This document shows positions 35,227 to 44,442 of a stretch of DNA of 64,000 bases, one piece after another; position 1 is the stretch's first letter, and each line of letters begins with the position of its first letter. The notes beneath the pieces were generated by a model. That model saw nothing but the letters and a program-made list of their open reading frames with translations, was not told where the DNA came from and made no database searches. Source of the stretch: Maricaulis maris MCS10 (GTDB lineage: Bacteria; Pseudomonadota; Alphaproteobacteria; Caulobacterales; Maricaulaceae); assembly GCF_000014745.1 (NCBI RefSeq), contig NC_008347.1, positions 930,001-994,000 of the forward strand. Direction: 5' to 3'. Both the position numbers and the translations under genes were made by a program.

Positions 35227-35763
35227 ATGGATTTCCAGGCCGTACAAACCGGCCTTCAGGAGTTCCTCGAGCGCGGGGGCCCCGTCCTGGTTGTCATCAT
35301 GGCAACAACATTTGTGATGTGGGCCTTTATCCTCGAGCGCTTCGCCTATTTCTACATGGCCCATGAGGGCTTTGCGAAATCGGCGAAGAGGGAGTGGAAT
35401 GCGCGGGCAGACCGGAATAGCTGGTATGCCCACGCCATCCGCGACCAACTCATCTCGGAGGTCAAATCGCGTTGCGATCAGAATGTCGAGCTGGTGAAAA
35501 CCCTCGTCGCTGTCGCTCCGCTCTTCGGACTGTTGGGAACAGTGACCGGCATGGTCTCGGTTTTTGACGTCATGTCGATTTCGGGTTCCTCGGACGCCCA
35601 GGCCATGTCGGCCGGTGTGTCCCGGGCCACGATCCCGACCATGGCTGGCATGGTGGCGTCCCTTTCGGGCCTCATCTTCGCCAACCAGATCGAACTTCTC
35701 GCCAAGCGTCGCGTGTCGAAGCTTGCTGATGAGCTCGAGATTGGTGAGGGGGCTGTGTCATGA
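35227..35763 (+). CDS. exbB: ExbB/TolQ-type biopolymer transport protein (short)
   Basis: 178 residues, three spans. VLVVIMATTFVMWAFILERF is the first, and the hallmark VAVAPLFGLLGTVTGMVSVF and ATIPTMAGMVASLSGLIFAN follow. It forms the pentameric proton channel with ExbD. Strong GGAGGA ribosome-binding site; the stop overlaps the exbD start. Confidence 0.93.
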   Translation: MDFQAVQTGLQEFLERGGPVLVVIMATTFVMWAFILERFAYFYMAHEGFAKSAKREWNARADRNSWYAHAIRDQLISEVKSRCDQNVELVKTLVAVAPLFGLLGTVTGMVSVFDVMSISGSSDAQAMSAGVSRATIPTMAGMVASLSGLIFANQIELLAKRRVSKLADELEIGEGAVS

Positions 35764-36167
35764 GGCGTCGTCAGCAGCACAAGGATGACCAGGCTGAAGT
35801 GAACATGACGCCGATGCTCGACATCGTGTTCATCCTGCTCATCTTCTTCATCGTCACTGCCACCTTCCTGTCGGAAGAGGGTATCGACATGAGACCTCCA
35901 CCCGATTCGGAGACACCGCCTGAAGAGCAGCCTGCGCCGCCGATCGTCATCCAGGTCGATGACGACAACGAGATCTTCGTCAACCAGGTCCGCACCGATG
36001 TCGACCGCGTGCTTTCGGCCGTCAACCGCTTCCGGGCGGAAGAGCCGAACTCCGCTGTCCTCCTCGAGGTCTATGACGAAGCCCATCACGGCATCATCGT
36101 TCAGATCTGGGATGAAATGGGCGCCAATGGCGTGCCGGTTTCGATCCAGCGTCAGAACGAAGGTTAG
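35760..36167 (+). CDS. exbD: ExbD/TolR-family protein 1
   Basis: 135 residues. A single N-terminal span is preceded by DDQAEVNMTPMLDIVFILLI, whose aspartate (Asp in PMLDIVF) is the proton-carrying residue of the family. A periplasmic C-domain follows. Translationally coupled to exbB (ATGA). Confidence 0.93.
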   Translation: MRRRQQHKDDQAEVNMTPMLDIVFILLIFFIVTATFLSEEGIDMRPPPDSETPPEEQPAPPIVIQVDDDNEIFVNQVRTDVDRVLSAVNRFRAEEPNSAVLLEVYDEAHHGIIVQIWDEMGANGVPVSIQRQNEG

Positions 36168-36178
36168 GGGAGGTTTCC

Positions 36179-36580
36179 ATGGCTAGACGTGCAAGCCGCG
36201 TGAATACCGACGAGGAAGAAGTCGAGCTGAACATGACGCCCATGCTGGACGTCGTCTTCATTCTCCTGATCTTCTTCATCGTCACCTCTGTCTTCATCAA
36301 GGAGCCGGGCGTGGATACCATCCGCCCCGACGCCGTGACTGAAGAGAGACAAACCCCGTCCATGCTTGTAGCCGTGACAGCGGACAACGAGATTTGGGTA
36401 AACAACCGGGTCTATGAAATGAACGAACTCCGCGGGGTTATCGAGCAATTGCTGCAAGAGAACCCGCTGGGCAAGGCCATGATCCAGGGTGATGAAGGTG
36501 CCAATATCGGTCTGATCCTCGACGTCCAGGAGCTCCTTACGGAGATGGAAGTCGAAGTGAAGATTTCGACGTTGCAGTAG
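36179..36580 (+). CDS. exbD: ExbD/TolR-family protein 2
   Basis: 133 residues with the same layout as the preceding gene (VELNMTPMLDVVFILLIFFI then a periplasmic domain). Its periplasmic part differs considerably from ExbD1, so the two may form a heterodimer, as in other two-ExbD systems. GGGGAGG lies 7 bases upstream. Confidence 0.93.
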   Translation: MARRASRVNTDEEEVELNMTPMLDVVFILLIFFIVTSVFIKEPGVDTIRPDAVTEERQTPSMLVAVTADNEIWVNNRVYEMNELRGVIEQLLQENPLGKAMIQGDEGANIGLILDVQELLTEMEVEVKISTLQ

Positions 36581-36594
36581 CTGGAGGAAAGAAA

Positions 36595-37212
36595 ATGGGA
36601 AGTTTCATACGTCTCGTTATCGGCGTTCCGGTTGCGGCCATCGTCACGGTGTTCCTGTTCTATGTGATGCAGGACCTCATCAAGGTTGATGAAGTCGATC
36701 AGCCTGACGAAGTCGATGACGTCACCTTCTCGATCAATGATGAAGTGGCCGAGGTGGAAGCCCGTGTCCGCGACACCACGATCGATGATGTGCAACAGGT
36801 CGACCCGCCACCCCCGCCGCCGCAGATCGAGCGGCAGCGTGCCGAGCAGCCGTCAGAAGGTCTGGCCACCGTCATGGGTGCCATTCCTGACTTCGAAGCG
36901 CCTCAGCTGAACTCGGACAGTGTCAGCTTCTCGGTCTCCGACCGTGACGCACAGCCGCTGGTCCGGATCGAGCCGCAATACCCGCTTCGTGCGGCAGAGC
37001 GCGGGATCGAAGGCAGCTGCTGGGTCCGTTTCGATGTGACGCCGGACGGTACGCCGACCAATATCGACATCTATCGTTGCGACAGCTCCTTCTTCGAGCG
37101 CGCATCGAGCCGGGCTGTCGAACGTTGGCGGTACAACCCGAAAGTCGAAAATGGTGTTCCTGTCGCCCGTCGTGGCGTGGAAACCCGCTTCGACTTCCGA
37201 TTGGCCGAATAG
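36595..37212 (+). CDS. tonB: TonB-family energy transducer 1
   Basis: 205 residues. One N-terminal span (about 5-24) is followed by a short Pro/Glu/Asp linker (DPPPPPPQIERQR) and a C-terminal TonB domain (VRIEPQYPLRAAERGIEGSC, VRFDVTPDGTPTNI, ERWRYNPKVENG). It passes the proton-driven force from ExbBD to outer membrane receptors. Ribosome-binding site GGAGG. Confidence 0.93.
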   Translation: MGSFIRLVIGVPVAAIVTVFLFYVMQDLIKVDEVDQPDEVDDVTFSINDEVAEVEARVRDTTIDDVQQVDPPPPPPQIERQRAEQPSEGLATVMGAIPDFEAPQLNSDSVSFSVSDRDAQPLVRIEPQYPLRAAERGIEGSCWVRFDVTPDGTPTNIDIYRCDSSFFERASSRAVERWRYNPKVENGVPVARRGVETRFDFRLAE

Positions 37213-37368
37213 TGATCCGGGCGCGGCGGGCTTTATGTCTGCCGCGCTCCACTGGCCGCCAGGGCTGAACCGTCGCCAGGGATGAACCAGGACCGAAGCG
37301 GTCCGCATCCCAGTGAGTTTTTGGAAAGCCGACCCCGGGGAGTTGGGGGCGGTATGAAGGAGCCATCG

Positions 37369-38886
37369 ATGATCCGTTTCAACGGTTTCGATACATCGGG
37401 CCTGCTGCGCTCTGTCGCGACCCTTGCCCTCGCCGTCACCATGGCCGGGGTCATGATTTCCGACGCCGATGCCCAGCGCCGGCGGAACAATAATAACGAG
37501 GAAGACTCCGAGCAGAACCAGGCCGAGCGTGTCTTCTCGGCTGCGATCGGTCAGATCGTGCTCGAAGCCCAGGAATTCCAGGCCAATGGCCAGTTCCAGG
37601 AGTCGGTCACGGCCCTGACGCGGGCCTTGGGCAATTCCAGCATCAATCCGTATGAGCGGATGATCTCGCTGCAGATGCGCGGTCGTGCCTATTACGAGAT
37701 GGATCAGATCACCCGGGCCATCCAGGACTGGGAATCGGCCATTGGCACCGGTGCCATGCTGCCGCAGGAAATTGCCGATCTGCAGATCAATATCGGCCAG
37801 CTCTATATCGCGGAAGGTAACTACAACTCGGGCATCCGCGCCCTGGAGTCGGCCGTTGCCGTGCTTGGCAATGAGGGTCTCAACCCGCGCATCATGCGTA
37901 TGCTGGCCCAGGCCTATGCCCAGGCCGAGCGCTACAGGGATGGCGTTGTGTGGGCCGAGCGTTTCTGGAATGCCCAGGCGCGGGCCGACCGGGTTCGTGG
38001 TGACTATTCGCTGATGCTGTTCTTCTACCAGCAGCTCGAGCGCATTCCGGACCAGTTCCGTATCATCGAGGAGATGGTGGGGCGCTGGCCGGCCGAGAAG
38101 AATAACTGGCGCTCCTACGCCTCCCTGCTGGCCCAGACGGGTCGCGAGCAGGATGCGTTTGAAGCCAACAAGATCATGTACATCAACGGCATGCTCACCG
38201 AGAGCCGTGAGATCGTGGCGCTGGCCCAGTATTACTCCTTCTATGAATACCCCTATCGCGGTGCTGTCATCCTCGAGCGCGAGCTCAATGCCGGTGCTGT
38301 CGAGCGGACCCGCAACAATCTCAACCTGCTCGCCAATATGTGGCGCCAGGCGCGTGAGTGGGAACGGGCCATTCCGGTCCTGCGTCAGCTGGCTCAACTG
38401 AGCGGCGATGGCGATGACTTCCTCAAGCTGGCCGAAGCCCTGTGGCAGCGCCGTCAGCTGGACGAGGCCGAAGATGCCTTCACCGAAGCGCTCAACCGCG
38501 GTGGTCTCGACCGTCCGGGCGATGCGTGGACGCTGCTGGGCAATGTGCGGGCCGAACTGGGTCGTGAAGAATCGGCCCTGGCTGCCTTCCGCGAAGGCGC
38601 GCGTTACCCGTATTCGCGGCGTACCGCCAATGGCTGGGCGACCTTCATCACCAACCGCCAGCGGGCTGCCCGTGACCGGGTGCGGATCCGTGAACAGGTC
38701 CGTCAGGATGAGTGCCGCTTCTCGATCAGTGACCTGATGGAGACGGCGACCCTGCTGGGTGATGTCGACGAGAATGGTCGCATCGTGGTGGACGTGCCGG
38801 AACGCTGTTCCGATCTCTACAATGTCCACGGCGAACAGCTCAGCGCCGTCGCCGAGGCTGAAGCCGACGCGGCCGACGCCGGCTGA
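37369..38886 (+). CDS. Exported TPR-repeat protein of the TonB operon, 1
   Basis: 505 residues. A signal peptide (to about DADA) and an Asn/Glu-rich stretch are followed by about eight TPR-like helical repeats (SVTALTRALGNSSINPYERM, RGRAYYEMDQITRAIQDWES, ALWQRRQLDEAEDAFTEAL). A C-terminal segment has two cysteines and DVDENGRIVVDVPERCSD. TPR proteins of this type close TonB-ExbB-DUF3450 operons and probably dock partners in the periplasm. ATG 37369 has GAAGGAG 5 bases upstream; ATG 37354 is the alternative. Confidence 0.85.
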   Translation: MIRFNGFDTSGLLRSVATLALAVTMAGVMISDADAQRRRNNNNEEDSEQNQAERVFSAAIGQIVLEAQEFQANGQFQESVTALTRALGNSSINPYERMISLQMRGRAYYEMDQITRAIQDWESAIGTGAMLPQEIADLQINIGQLYIAEGNYNSGIRALESAVAVLGNEGLNPRIMRMLAQAYAQAERYRDGVVWAERFWNAQARADRVRGDYSLMLFFYQQLERIPDQFRIIEEMVGRWPAEKNNWRSYASLLAQTGREQDAFEANKIMYINGMLTESREIVALAQYYSFYEYPYRGAVILERELNAGAVERTRNNLNLLANMWRQAREWERAIPVLRQLAQLSGDGDDFLKLAEALWQRRQLDEAEDAFTEALNRGGLDRPGDAWTLLGNVRAELGREESALAAFREGARYPYSRRTANGWATFITNRQRAARDRVRIREQVRQDECRFSISDLMETATLLGDVDENGRIVVDVPERCSDLYNVHGEQLSAVAEAEADAADAG

Positions 38887-38912
38887 TCCCGTCGTTCAGG
38901 TCTGACATGATC

Positions 38913-38942
38913 AACGCCCCGGCAATTCGCCGGGGCGTTTTT
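38913..38942 (+). terminator. Rho-independent terminator of the TonB operon
   Basis: AACGCCCCGGC, loop AATTC, GCCGGGGCGTT, then TTTCG. It lies 27 bases after the TPR gene. Confidence 0.9.
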
Positions 38943-39097
38943 CGTTGTGGCGCCGGGCGGCCCTGCAATCGACGGCTCGGTCTGCCATCAAAACAACCCC
39001 AAATCGCCCCATTCCCGCCTCGAACCGCGCCGAAGCTTTCATGACATGACGGTAATGCCGGGCTGGGGAGTTCGCGTCATGGATTGGGGAGAGGCAC

Positions 39098-40576
39098 ATG
39101 GAGATTTCAATCAGAGCGGCCCTTGCGGCCGCATGGCAGCGCGTGGTCAGGGCCGCGGCGGTCCTGACCCTGGCGGGAGCGGTGTCCGGTCTGACACTGC
39201 CGGCCGTCCACGCGGCCAGGATGGACAACTCGCCGGGCGTGCTGTCGCCCTCGGTCGGCAACCGGTTGCTGGAGCTGATCGAGATGGAGGGCGAGGAACG
39301 CTGGCGCGAGGTGGAGGCCGGCTATAGCGAGATGATCGACAATGGTTCGCTGAGCCCTTATGAGCGCGCCGTCCTGCTGCGCCAGCGCGGCCGGGCCCGT
39401 TACGAGCTGGACAATCTCGCGGGGGCCATCAGCGACTGGCGCTCGACCATCGCCCTGGCGGTCCTGCCCGAGGACGATGCCAACGCCCTGCGCATCAATA
39501 CCGGCCAGCTGCTGATGGTCGCCGACGACTACCGCGCCGGCATCAATCTGATCGAGGCGGCGATCGCCCGCGGTGTGCCGCTCAACCGTGATCTGGCCGC
39601 GCGCCTGGCCCAGGCCCATGCCCGGGTCGAGGACCATGAAGGCGGTCTGCCCTATGCCCGCTTCGCCTTTGCAAGGGCCGAGGAAGAGGAAGCCGGCGGC
39701 GCCGACCGCCAGACCTATTCGCTCCTGCTCTACTATTACCAACAACTCGCGATGTTGCCCGACCAGCTCGCCCTGATGGAAGCGATGGTCACGCGCTGGC
39801 CGACCGAGAAGGCCAACTGGACCAGCTATGCCAGCCTGTTGGCACAGCTCGGTCGCGAGGCCGATGCCTTCGAGGTCAACCGGATCATGTATCTGAACGG
39901 CATGCTGACCTCGAGCGCCGAGCTGGTCCGTCTGGCCCAGTATTACTCCTGGTATGACTACCCCTATGGCGGGGCTGTGATGCTGGAGCGCGAGCTCAAT
40001 GCCGGGCGGGTCGAACGCTCGACCGCCAACATGCAATTGCTGGCCAATCTCTGGCGCCATGCGCGCGAGTGGGAGCGGGCCATGCCGGTGCTGGAACGCG
40101 TCGCCACCACTTCCGGCGCCGGGCCCGACTTCGAGGCCTATGGCGAGGCCCTCTACCAGGCCGGCCGCTTTGAAGAAGCGGAGGCCATTTTCGTGCAGGC
40201 CCTCAATCGCGGCGGCCTGTCGCGCCCGGGTGATATCTGGACCTATGTCGGCAATGCCCGCATGGAGCAGAATGATCTGGGCGGCGCCGCCCGCGCCTTC
40301 CACCGGGCCCTGGAATGGGAGTATTCCCGCGCTGGCGCACAAGGCTGGCTCGAATTCATCGCCAGCAAGCGCGCCATCCTCGCTGTTGCAGCAGAGCTGG
40401 AACGCCAGATCACCATCGAGGACTGCGAAATCGAGGTCGAACGGGCCCGCCGGCAGATTGTCGTCTCGCCGGATGAGTATGACAGCGAGGGTAACCGCAT
40501 ACTGGACATCCCGGAGCGGTGTGAGCCCTGGTTCGACACCAATGGCAATCGCCTGCCCGACCCCGAGCGCATCTGA
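39098..40576 (+). CDS. Exported TPR-repeat protein, paralogue 2
   Basis: 492 residues, closely similar to the gene at 37369 along its length (shared QYYSWYDYPYGGAVMLEREL, LLANLWRHAREWERAMPVL, FVQALNRGGLSRPGDIWTY). It has an N-terminal signal (LAGAVSGLTLPAVHA). The charge and copy-specific residues differ, and it has its own upstream region (about 155 bases after the operon terminator), so it is probably regulated separately. Together with the following tonB it looks like a duplication of the end of the operon. Confidence 0.85.
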   Translation: MEISIRAALAAAWQRVVRAAAVLTLAGAVSGLTLPAVHAARMDNSPGVLSPSVGNRLLELIEMEGEERWREVEAGYSEMIDNGSLSPYERAVLLRQRGRARYELDNLAGAISDWRSTIALAVLPEDDANALRINTGQLLMVADDYRAGINLIEAAIARGVPLNRDLAARLAQAHARVEDHEGGLPYARFAFARAEEEEAGGADRQTYSLLLYYYQQLAMLPDQLALMEAMVTRWPTEKANWTSYASLLAQLGREADAFEVNRIMYLNGMLTSSAELVRLAQYYSWYDYPYGGAVMLERELNAGRVERSTANMQLLANLWRHAREWERAMPVLERVATTSGAGPDFEAYGEALYQAGRFEEAEAIFVQALNRGGLSRPGDIWTYVGNARMEQNDLGGAARAFHRALEWEYSRAGAQGWLEFIASKRAILAVAAELERQITIEDCEIEVERARRQIVVSPDEYDSEGNRILDIPERCEPWFDTNGNRLPDPERI

Positions 40577-40796
40577 GCCGCCAAGCGATAACCCCGCAAT
40601 CGCCCCAATTGACCGCGATTGCGCCCCGCTTCCGCCCCGACCACGGGCGAGGCTGACAGTGCGGCGAGGCCTCGTGTTGTGAGGCCGACCCGCACCGGCC
40701 AACCCGGCGCCGGTGGACGGTGCCGGGCCCCTGGCCGGATCTTGGGGCATACCTCTGTGAGGCCATGCAGAACGCGCCCGTGGGGAGGCCTGTTCA

Positions 40797-41414
40797 ATGA
40801 CAGCCATGATCCAACACTTGCGTACACCGATGGTGCTGCCGATAGCCGGCGCGGTCACCATCGGACTTTTCCTGATGATGAAAGACCTGATCGCCGTTCC
40901 GGGAGTGGAGCGGGTGGAGCAAAGCGAGACGCCGCGTTTCGTGATCAACGACGTTCCGGATGACACCGAGCTGGATGTCCGCATCGACATCACGGAAATC
41001 CCGCCGGTCGAACCGCCGCCGCCGATTGAACGCTTGCCGGTGGATCGCGCGGTGCCGACCGATCCGGGCGAGGGCGTCACCTACGCCCTGCCGCCGGTGG
41101 CGCCGACGGAGATCAGCGACACAGGTGGCCTGGTCACGCCGGATCGTTCTCCCATGCCCATTGTCCGTATCGAGCCGGTCTTCCCGGCCCGAGAGGCCTC
41201 CCGGGGCAATTCCGGCAGCTGCACAGTGATTTTCGACATCACGCCGCAGGGGCAAACGACCAATATCCGGTCCCTGGCCTGCGACAGCCGCGCCTTCGAA
41301 CAGGCGACACTGAACGCCGTCAGCCGCTGGCGCTACAACCCGCAGATCGAAAATGGCGAGCCCATTTATTTCCGCGGTGCGACGACAAGGCTGGACTATC
41401 GCCTTGATGGGTAA
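40797..41414 (+). CDS. tonB: TonB-family energy transducer 2
   Basis: 205 residues, same length and layout as TonB 1. One span (AGAVTIGLFLMMKDLI) is followed by ITEIPPVEPPPPIERLPV and a TonB C-terminal domain (VRIEPVFPAREASRGNSGSC, IFDITPQGQTTNIRSLAC, SRWRYNPQIENG). The usual YP of the domain start reads FP. GGGGAGG lies upstream. No ExbB/D gene accompanies it, so it probably uses the upstream ExbBD. Confidence 0.9.
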   Translation: MTAMIQHLRTPMVLPIAGAVTIGLFLMMKDLIAVPGVERVEQSETPRFVINDVPDDTELDVRIDITEIPPVEPPPPIERLPVDRAVPTDPGEGVTYALPPVAPTEISDTGGLVTPDRSPMPIVRIEPVFPAREASRGNSGSCTVIFDITPQGQTTNIRSLACDSRAFEQATLNAVSRWRYNPQIENGEPIYFRGATTRLDYRLDG

Positions 41415-41459
41415 GTAAGGGGCGTGGGGGGCTGTACCCCCCACGCCACCCATCCAATG

Positions 41460-41581
41460 TTTGTCATCCCCGTCGGATGTCCGGCGAAGGCCGGACGCAG
41501 GACGGGGACCTAACGGGTCGCAACCACATAGGTCCCTGACTTGCGCCCGGCCTGCGCCGGGCGTCCATCAGGGATGACAAG
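41460..41581. repeat. Bipartite REP/BIME-like double hairpin, copy 4
   Basis: Begins TTTGTCATCCCCGTCGGATG and ends CATCAGGGATGACAAG. It lies 28 bases upstream of the GIY-YIG gene and is nearly identical to copy 5 on its other side. Confidence 0.9.
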
Positions 41582-41609
41582 GCATCAGATGCAATCTATA
41601 ATTGCATTC

Positions 41610-41951
41610 ATGTTTCACGTTTACCTGCTCACCTCCCACAAGAACGGCACGCTCTATTGCGGGGTCACGCGCGAATTGCTGGCGCGGGTCTATGCGCACA
41701 AGGTTCGCAAGGCGGGCGGGTTCACGGCGCGCTACGGCGTCGATCAGCTGGTCTGGTTCGAGAGCCATGAGCTCGTCAATAACGCGATCACGCGGGAAAA
41801 GCGGATCAAGCGCTGGCGGCGGGCCTGGAAAGTGAATCTGATCGAGACGACCAATCCCGACTGGCGGGACCTCTATTGGGAAATGGGCGGCATTGATCCG
41901 CGCGAGGTCGTGCCGGATGGCATGCGGGCATGGGAAAGCGATAAGGTCTGA
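41610..41951 (+). CDS. Small GIY-YIG nuclease-fold protein, flanked by repeats
   Basis: 113 residues. The GIY-YIG domain opens VYLLTSHKNGTLYCGVT (Tyr5, Tyr16) and has the catalytic-type Arg22 or Arg26 and Glu63 in NAITREKRIKRWRRAWK. Stand-alone UPF0213/YhbQ-like proteins of this size are common in alphaproteobacteria and of unknown role. REP-like elements end 28 bases before the start and begin 5 bases after the stop. An earlier in-frame ATG at 41589 is possible. Confidence 0.85.
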   Translation: MFHVYLLTSHKNGTLYCGVTRELLARVYAHKVRKAGGFTARYGVDQLVWFESHELVNNAITREKRIKRWRRAWKVNLIETTNPDWRDLYWEMGGIDPREVVPDGMRAWESDKV

Positions 41952-41956
41952 CGCCG

Positions 41957-42077
41957 TTTGTCATCCCCGTCGGATGTCCGGCGAAGGCCGGACGCAGGAC
42001 GGGGACCTAACAGGTCGCCACCGGTTAGGTCCCTGACTTTCGCCCGGCCTTCGCCGGGCGTCCATCAGGGATGACAA
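41957..42077. repeat. Bipartite REP/BIME-like double hairpin, copy 5
   Basis: Same orientation and almost the same sequence as 41460-41581, differing in the hinge. It starts 5 bases after the GIY-YIG stop codon. Confidence 0.9.
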
Positions 42078-42095
42078 CGGCAAGGGGAAACGCAC

Positions 42096-42128
42096 AAAAA
42101 AAGCCCGGTCCAAGGCCCGGGCTTTTTC
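42096..42128. terminator. Bidirectional terminator after the S9 peptidase gene
   Basis: AAAAAAGCCCGG pairs with CCGGGCTTTTT around a short loop. It lies 21 bases past the stop of the minus-strand peptidase gene. Confidence 0.9.
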
Positions 42129-42148
42129 CATTTCACTCACACGCGCCG

Positions 42149-44419
42149 CTACTCCGCCGCGATGGCGTCCACTTCATCATCGGCGAGGCCGACGACCATC
42201 AGGGCGAAGGCCCAGTTGAGGGCGGTTTCGCGCAGGCTGTCGAAGCGGCCTGAGGCGCCGCCATGGCCGGCGCCCATATTCATCTTGAGCAGGGTCAGGC
42301 CGTCATCGGTGCGGCGATCGCGCAGCCGGGCGACGAATTTGGTCGGCTCCCAATAGGTGACGCGCGGATCGGTGAGGCCGCCCGTGGCCAGGACATGGGG
42401 ATAGGCCATTTCCTGGATCTGGTCGTAGGGCGAGTATTCGATCATCGTCTGATAATCGTCCGCGCTCTCGATCGGATTGCCCCATTCCGGCCATTCCGGC
42501 GGCGTCAGCGGCAATTCGGGATCCGACATGGTGTTGATCACGTCGACGAAGGGAACAGCGGCAATGGCACCGGCAAACAGGTCGGGCTGCAGGTTGATCG
42601 CCGCACCGACCAGCAGGCCACCGGCCGAGCCGCCATAGGCAACGATCTGGCCGCGAGAAGTATAGCCCAGCTCGGCGAGGGCTTCACCGGAAGAGACGAA
42701 GTCCCGGAAGGTGTTGATCTTCTGCTCCAGCTTGCCATCGAGATACCATTGATAGCCATTGGCCATGCCGCCGCGGATATGGGCGGTGGCATAGACCATG
42801 CCGCGATCGACCAAGGATAGCGGGGTGACGCGGAAGGCGGCCGGAATGGTGATCCCGTAGGAACCATAGCCATAGAGCATCAGCGGCGCGCTGCCGTCGA
42901 TCGGCGTGTCGCGGTGGTGCAGGATGGTGACCGGGATCTGCGCCCCGTCATGACCCGGCGCCATGATGCGGCGGACGACATAGTCGTCCGGATTGTGACC
43001 TGAGGGGACTTCCTGGCGCTTCAGCAGCGTGCGCTCCTGGCTGCGCAGGTTGAAGTCATAGGTTTCTTCCGGCGTCGACGGGCTCTCATAGGAGAAGCGC
43101 AGAATGTCGGTCGCGAACTCGTATCCGGCCGAGGCGCCCAGCGAATAGGCCTCCTCGTCGAAGTCGATATTGTATTCCTCACCGGTGGCGTATTCGTGCA
43201 CGACGATGCGCGGCAGGGCGTTTTCGCGCTCGACGCGGACCTGCCAGTCGGCAAAGCCGATCACGCCATTGATCAGCGTGCCGGGGCGGTGCGGGACAAA
43301 GTCCTCCCAGTTTTCGCGGCCCGGATTGTCGAGCGGGGCCGACATGATCTTGTAGTCGACCGCGCCGTCGATATTGGTGCGGAAGTAGAAACGGTCCGAG
43401 GCTTCGGTGAGATAGTATTCGACATCATCCTCGCGCGCCGCGATCAGCACCGGCTCGGCAGCCGGATCATTGGCGTCGATCAGCCGCATCTCGTTGGAGG
43501 TATGACCGCCGGCATTGATGACAATGTGGTTGTTGTTATCGCTCAGGCCGACCGAGACGAAAAAGCCGTCATCGGGCTCCTCATAGACCAGTTCGGACGG
43601 GCCGCCATTGGCCGGCTGGCGATAGACGCGCTTGGAGCGGCCATTATCGTCGCGCCAGACCCAGTACAGGGTGGCGCTGTCATTGGCCCAGGTGAAATCG
43701 CCCGAGCTTTCATCGGTCAGGGTCGCGACGATGGCGCCGGTGGCGACATCCTTGACCCGGATCTCGTAATATTCCGAGCCGCGCACATCGACGCCGAAGG
43801 CGACATAGCGGTGGTCGGGCGAGTGTTCCATGTCGGAAAAATCGAGATAGTCGAAATCGGCTGCTTCGGCGTCACCATCGACCAGGACTTCCTCATCGCC
43901 CATCGGCTCGCCGGTTTCCGGATTGACCGGACGGCGGGCGAAGACCGGATACTGGCCGCCTTCGCGATAGCGGGTGTAGTAGGCATAGTCGCCATCGCGC
44001 TCGGGCACCGAGCTGTCATCTTCCTTGATGCGGCCGCGGATCTCCTGGAAGATTCGTTCCTGCAGCGCTTCGGTCGGTGCCATGACATTGTCGAGATAGG
44101 CGTTCTCGGCGTCGAGGAGCTCGCGGACATCGCTGTCCAGCACCTCAGGCTCGCGCATCACCTGCTGCCAGTTCTCGTCCTTGATCCACTGATACTCGTC
44201 GACCCGGGTGAAGCCGACCTGTTCGATCGTGACCGGGCGCTGTTCGGCGCGCGGCGCCTCGAGCCCCTGGGCGCGGGTGATCAGCGCCCCGTGCGTGGTG
44301 ACGGATGAAGTATTGGCGGCCGAAGTGTCGGTCGTCATGGCAGTCTCCTGGCTACAGGCGGCAAGGGCGAGGCCGAGAAGGCCCGCACCGAGACGCCCGG
44401 CAAGCGGCAAATAACGCAT
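42149..44419 (-). CDS. S9A family peptidase lipoprotein (oligopeptidase B-like)
   Basis: About 756 residues. A lipoprotein signal with LALAAC anchors it outside the cytoplasm. The N-terminal propeller (YAYYTRYREGGQYPVFARRP) precedes the hydrolase domain, with the serine in AYGGSAGGLLVG and the histidine in GAGHGGASGR; HIRGGMANGYQWYLDGKL is typical of oligopeptidase B, which cuts after Lys/Arg in short peptides. Most PtrB proteins are cytoplasmic, so the lipoprotein form suggests peptide scavenging in the periplasm. ATG 44419 opens the signal peptide. Confidence 0.9.
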   Translation of the reverse strand: MRYLPLAGRLGAGLLGLALAACSQETAMTTDTSAANTSSVTTHGALITRAQGLEAPRAEQRPVTIEQVGFTRVDEYQWIKDENWQQVMREPEVLDSDVRELLDAENAYLDNVMAPTEALQERIFQEIRGRIKEDDSSVPERDGDYAYYTRYREGGQYPVFARRPVNPETGEPMGDEEVLVDGDAEAADFDYLDFSDMEHSPDHRYVAFGVDVRGSEYYEIRVKDVATGAIVATLTDESSGDFTWANDSATLYWVWRDDNGRSKRVYRQPANGGPSELVYEEPDDGFFVSVGLSDNNNHIVINAGGHTSNEMRLIDANDPAAEPVLIAAREDDVEYYLTEASDRFYFRTNIDGAVDYKIMSAPLDNPGRENWEDFVPHRPGTLINGVIGFADWQVRVERENALPRIVVHEYATGEEYNIDFDEEAYSLGASAGYEFATDILRFSYESPSTPEETYDFNLRSQERTLLKRQEVPSGHNPDDYVVRRIMAPGHDGAQIPVTILHHRDTPIDGSAPLMLYGYGSYGITIPAAFRVTPLSLVDRGMVYATAHIRGGMANGYQWYLDGKLEQKINTFRDFVSSGEALAELGYTSRGQIVAYGGSAGGLLVGAAINLQPDLFAGAIAAVPFVDVINTMSDPELPLTPPEWPEWGNPIESADDYQTMIEYSPYDQIQEMAYPHVLATGGLTDPRVTYWEPTKFVARLRDRRTDDGLTLLKMNMGAGHGGASGRFDSLRETALNWAFALMVVGLADDEVDAIAAE

Positions 44420-44442
44420 GAAATTCCCCTCAAGATACCGGT

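Noticed and set aside
36853-38829. 658-codon minus-strand frame under the TonB/TPR genes
   Set aside because: Antisense shadow with no ribosome-binding site or recognisable motif; the plus-strand genes explain the region.
39107-41080. 657-codon minus-strand frame under TPR 2 and TonB 2
   Set aside because: Same pattern of third-position GC bias mirrored from the real genes; no domain.
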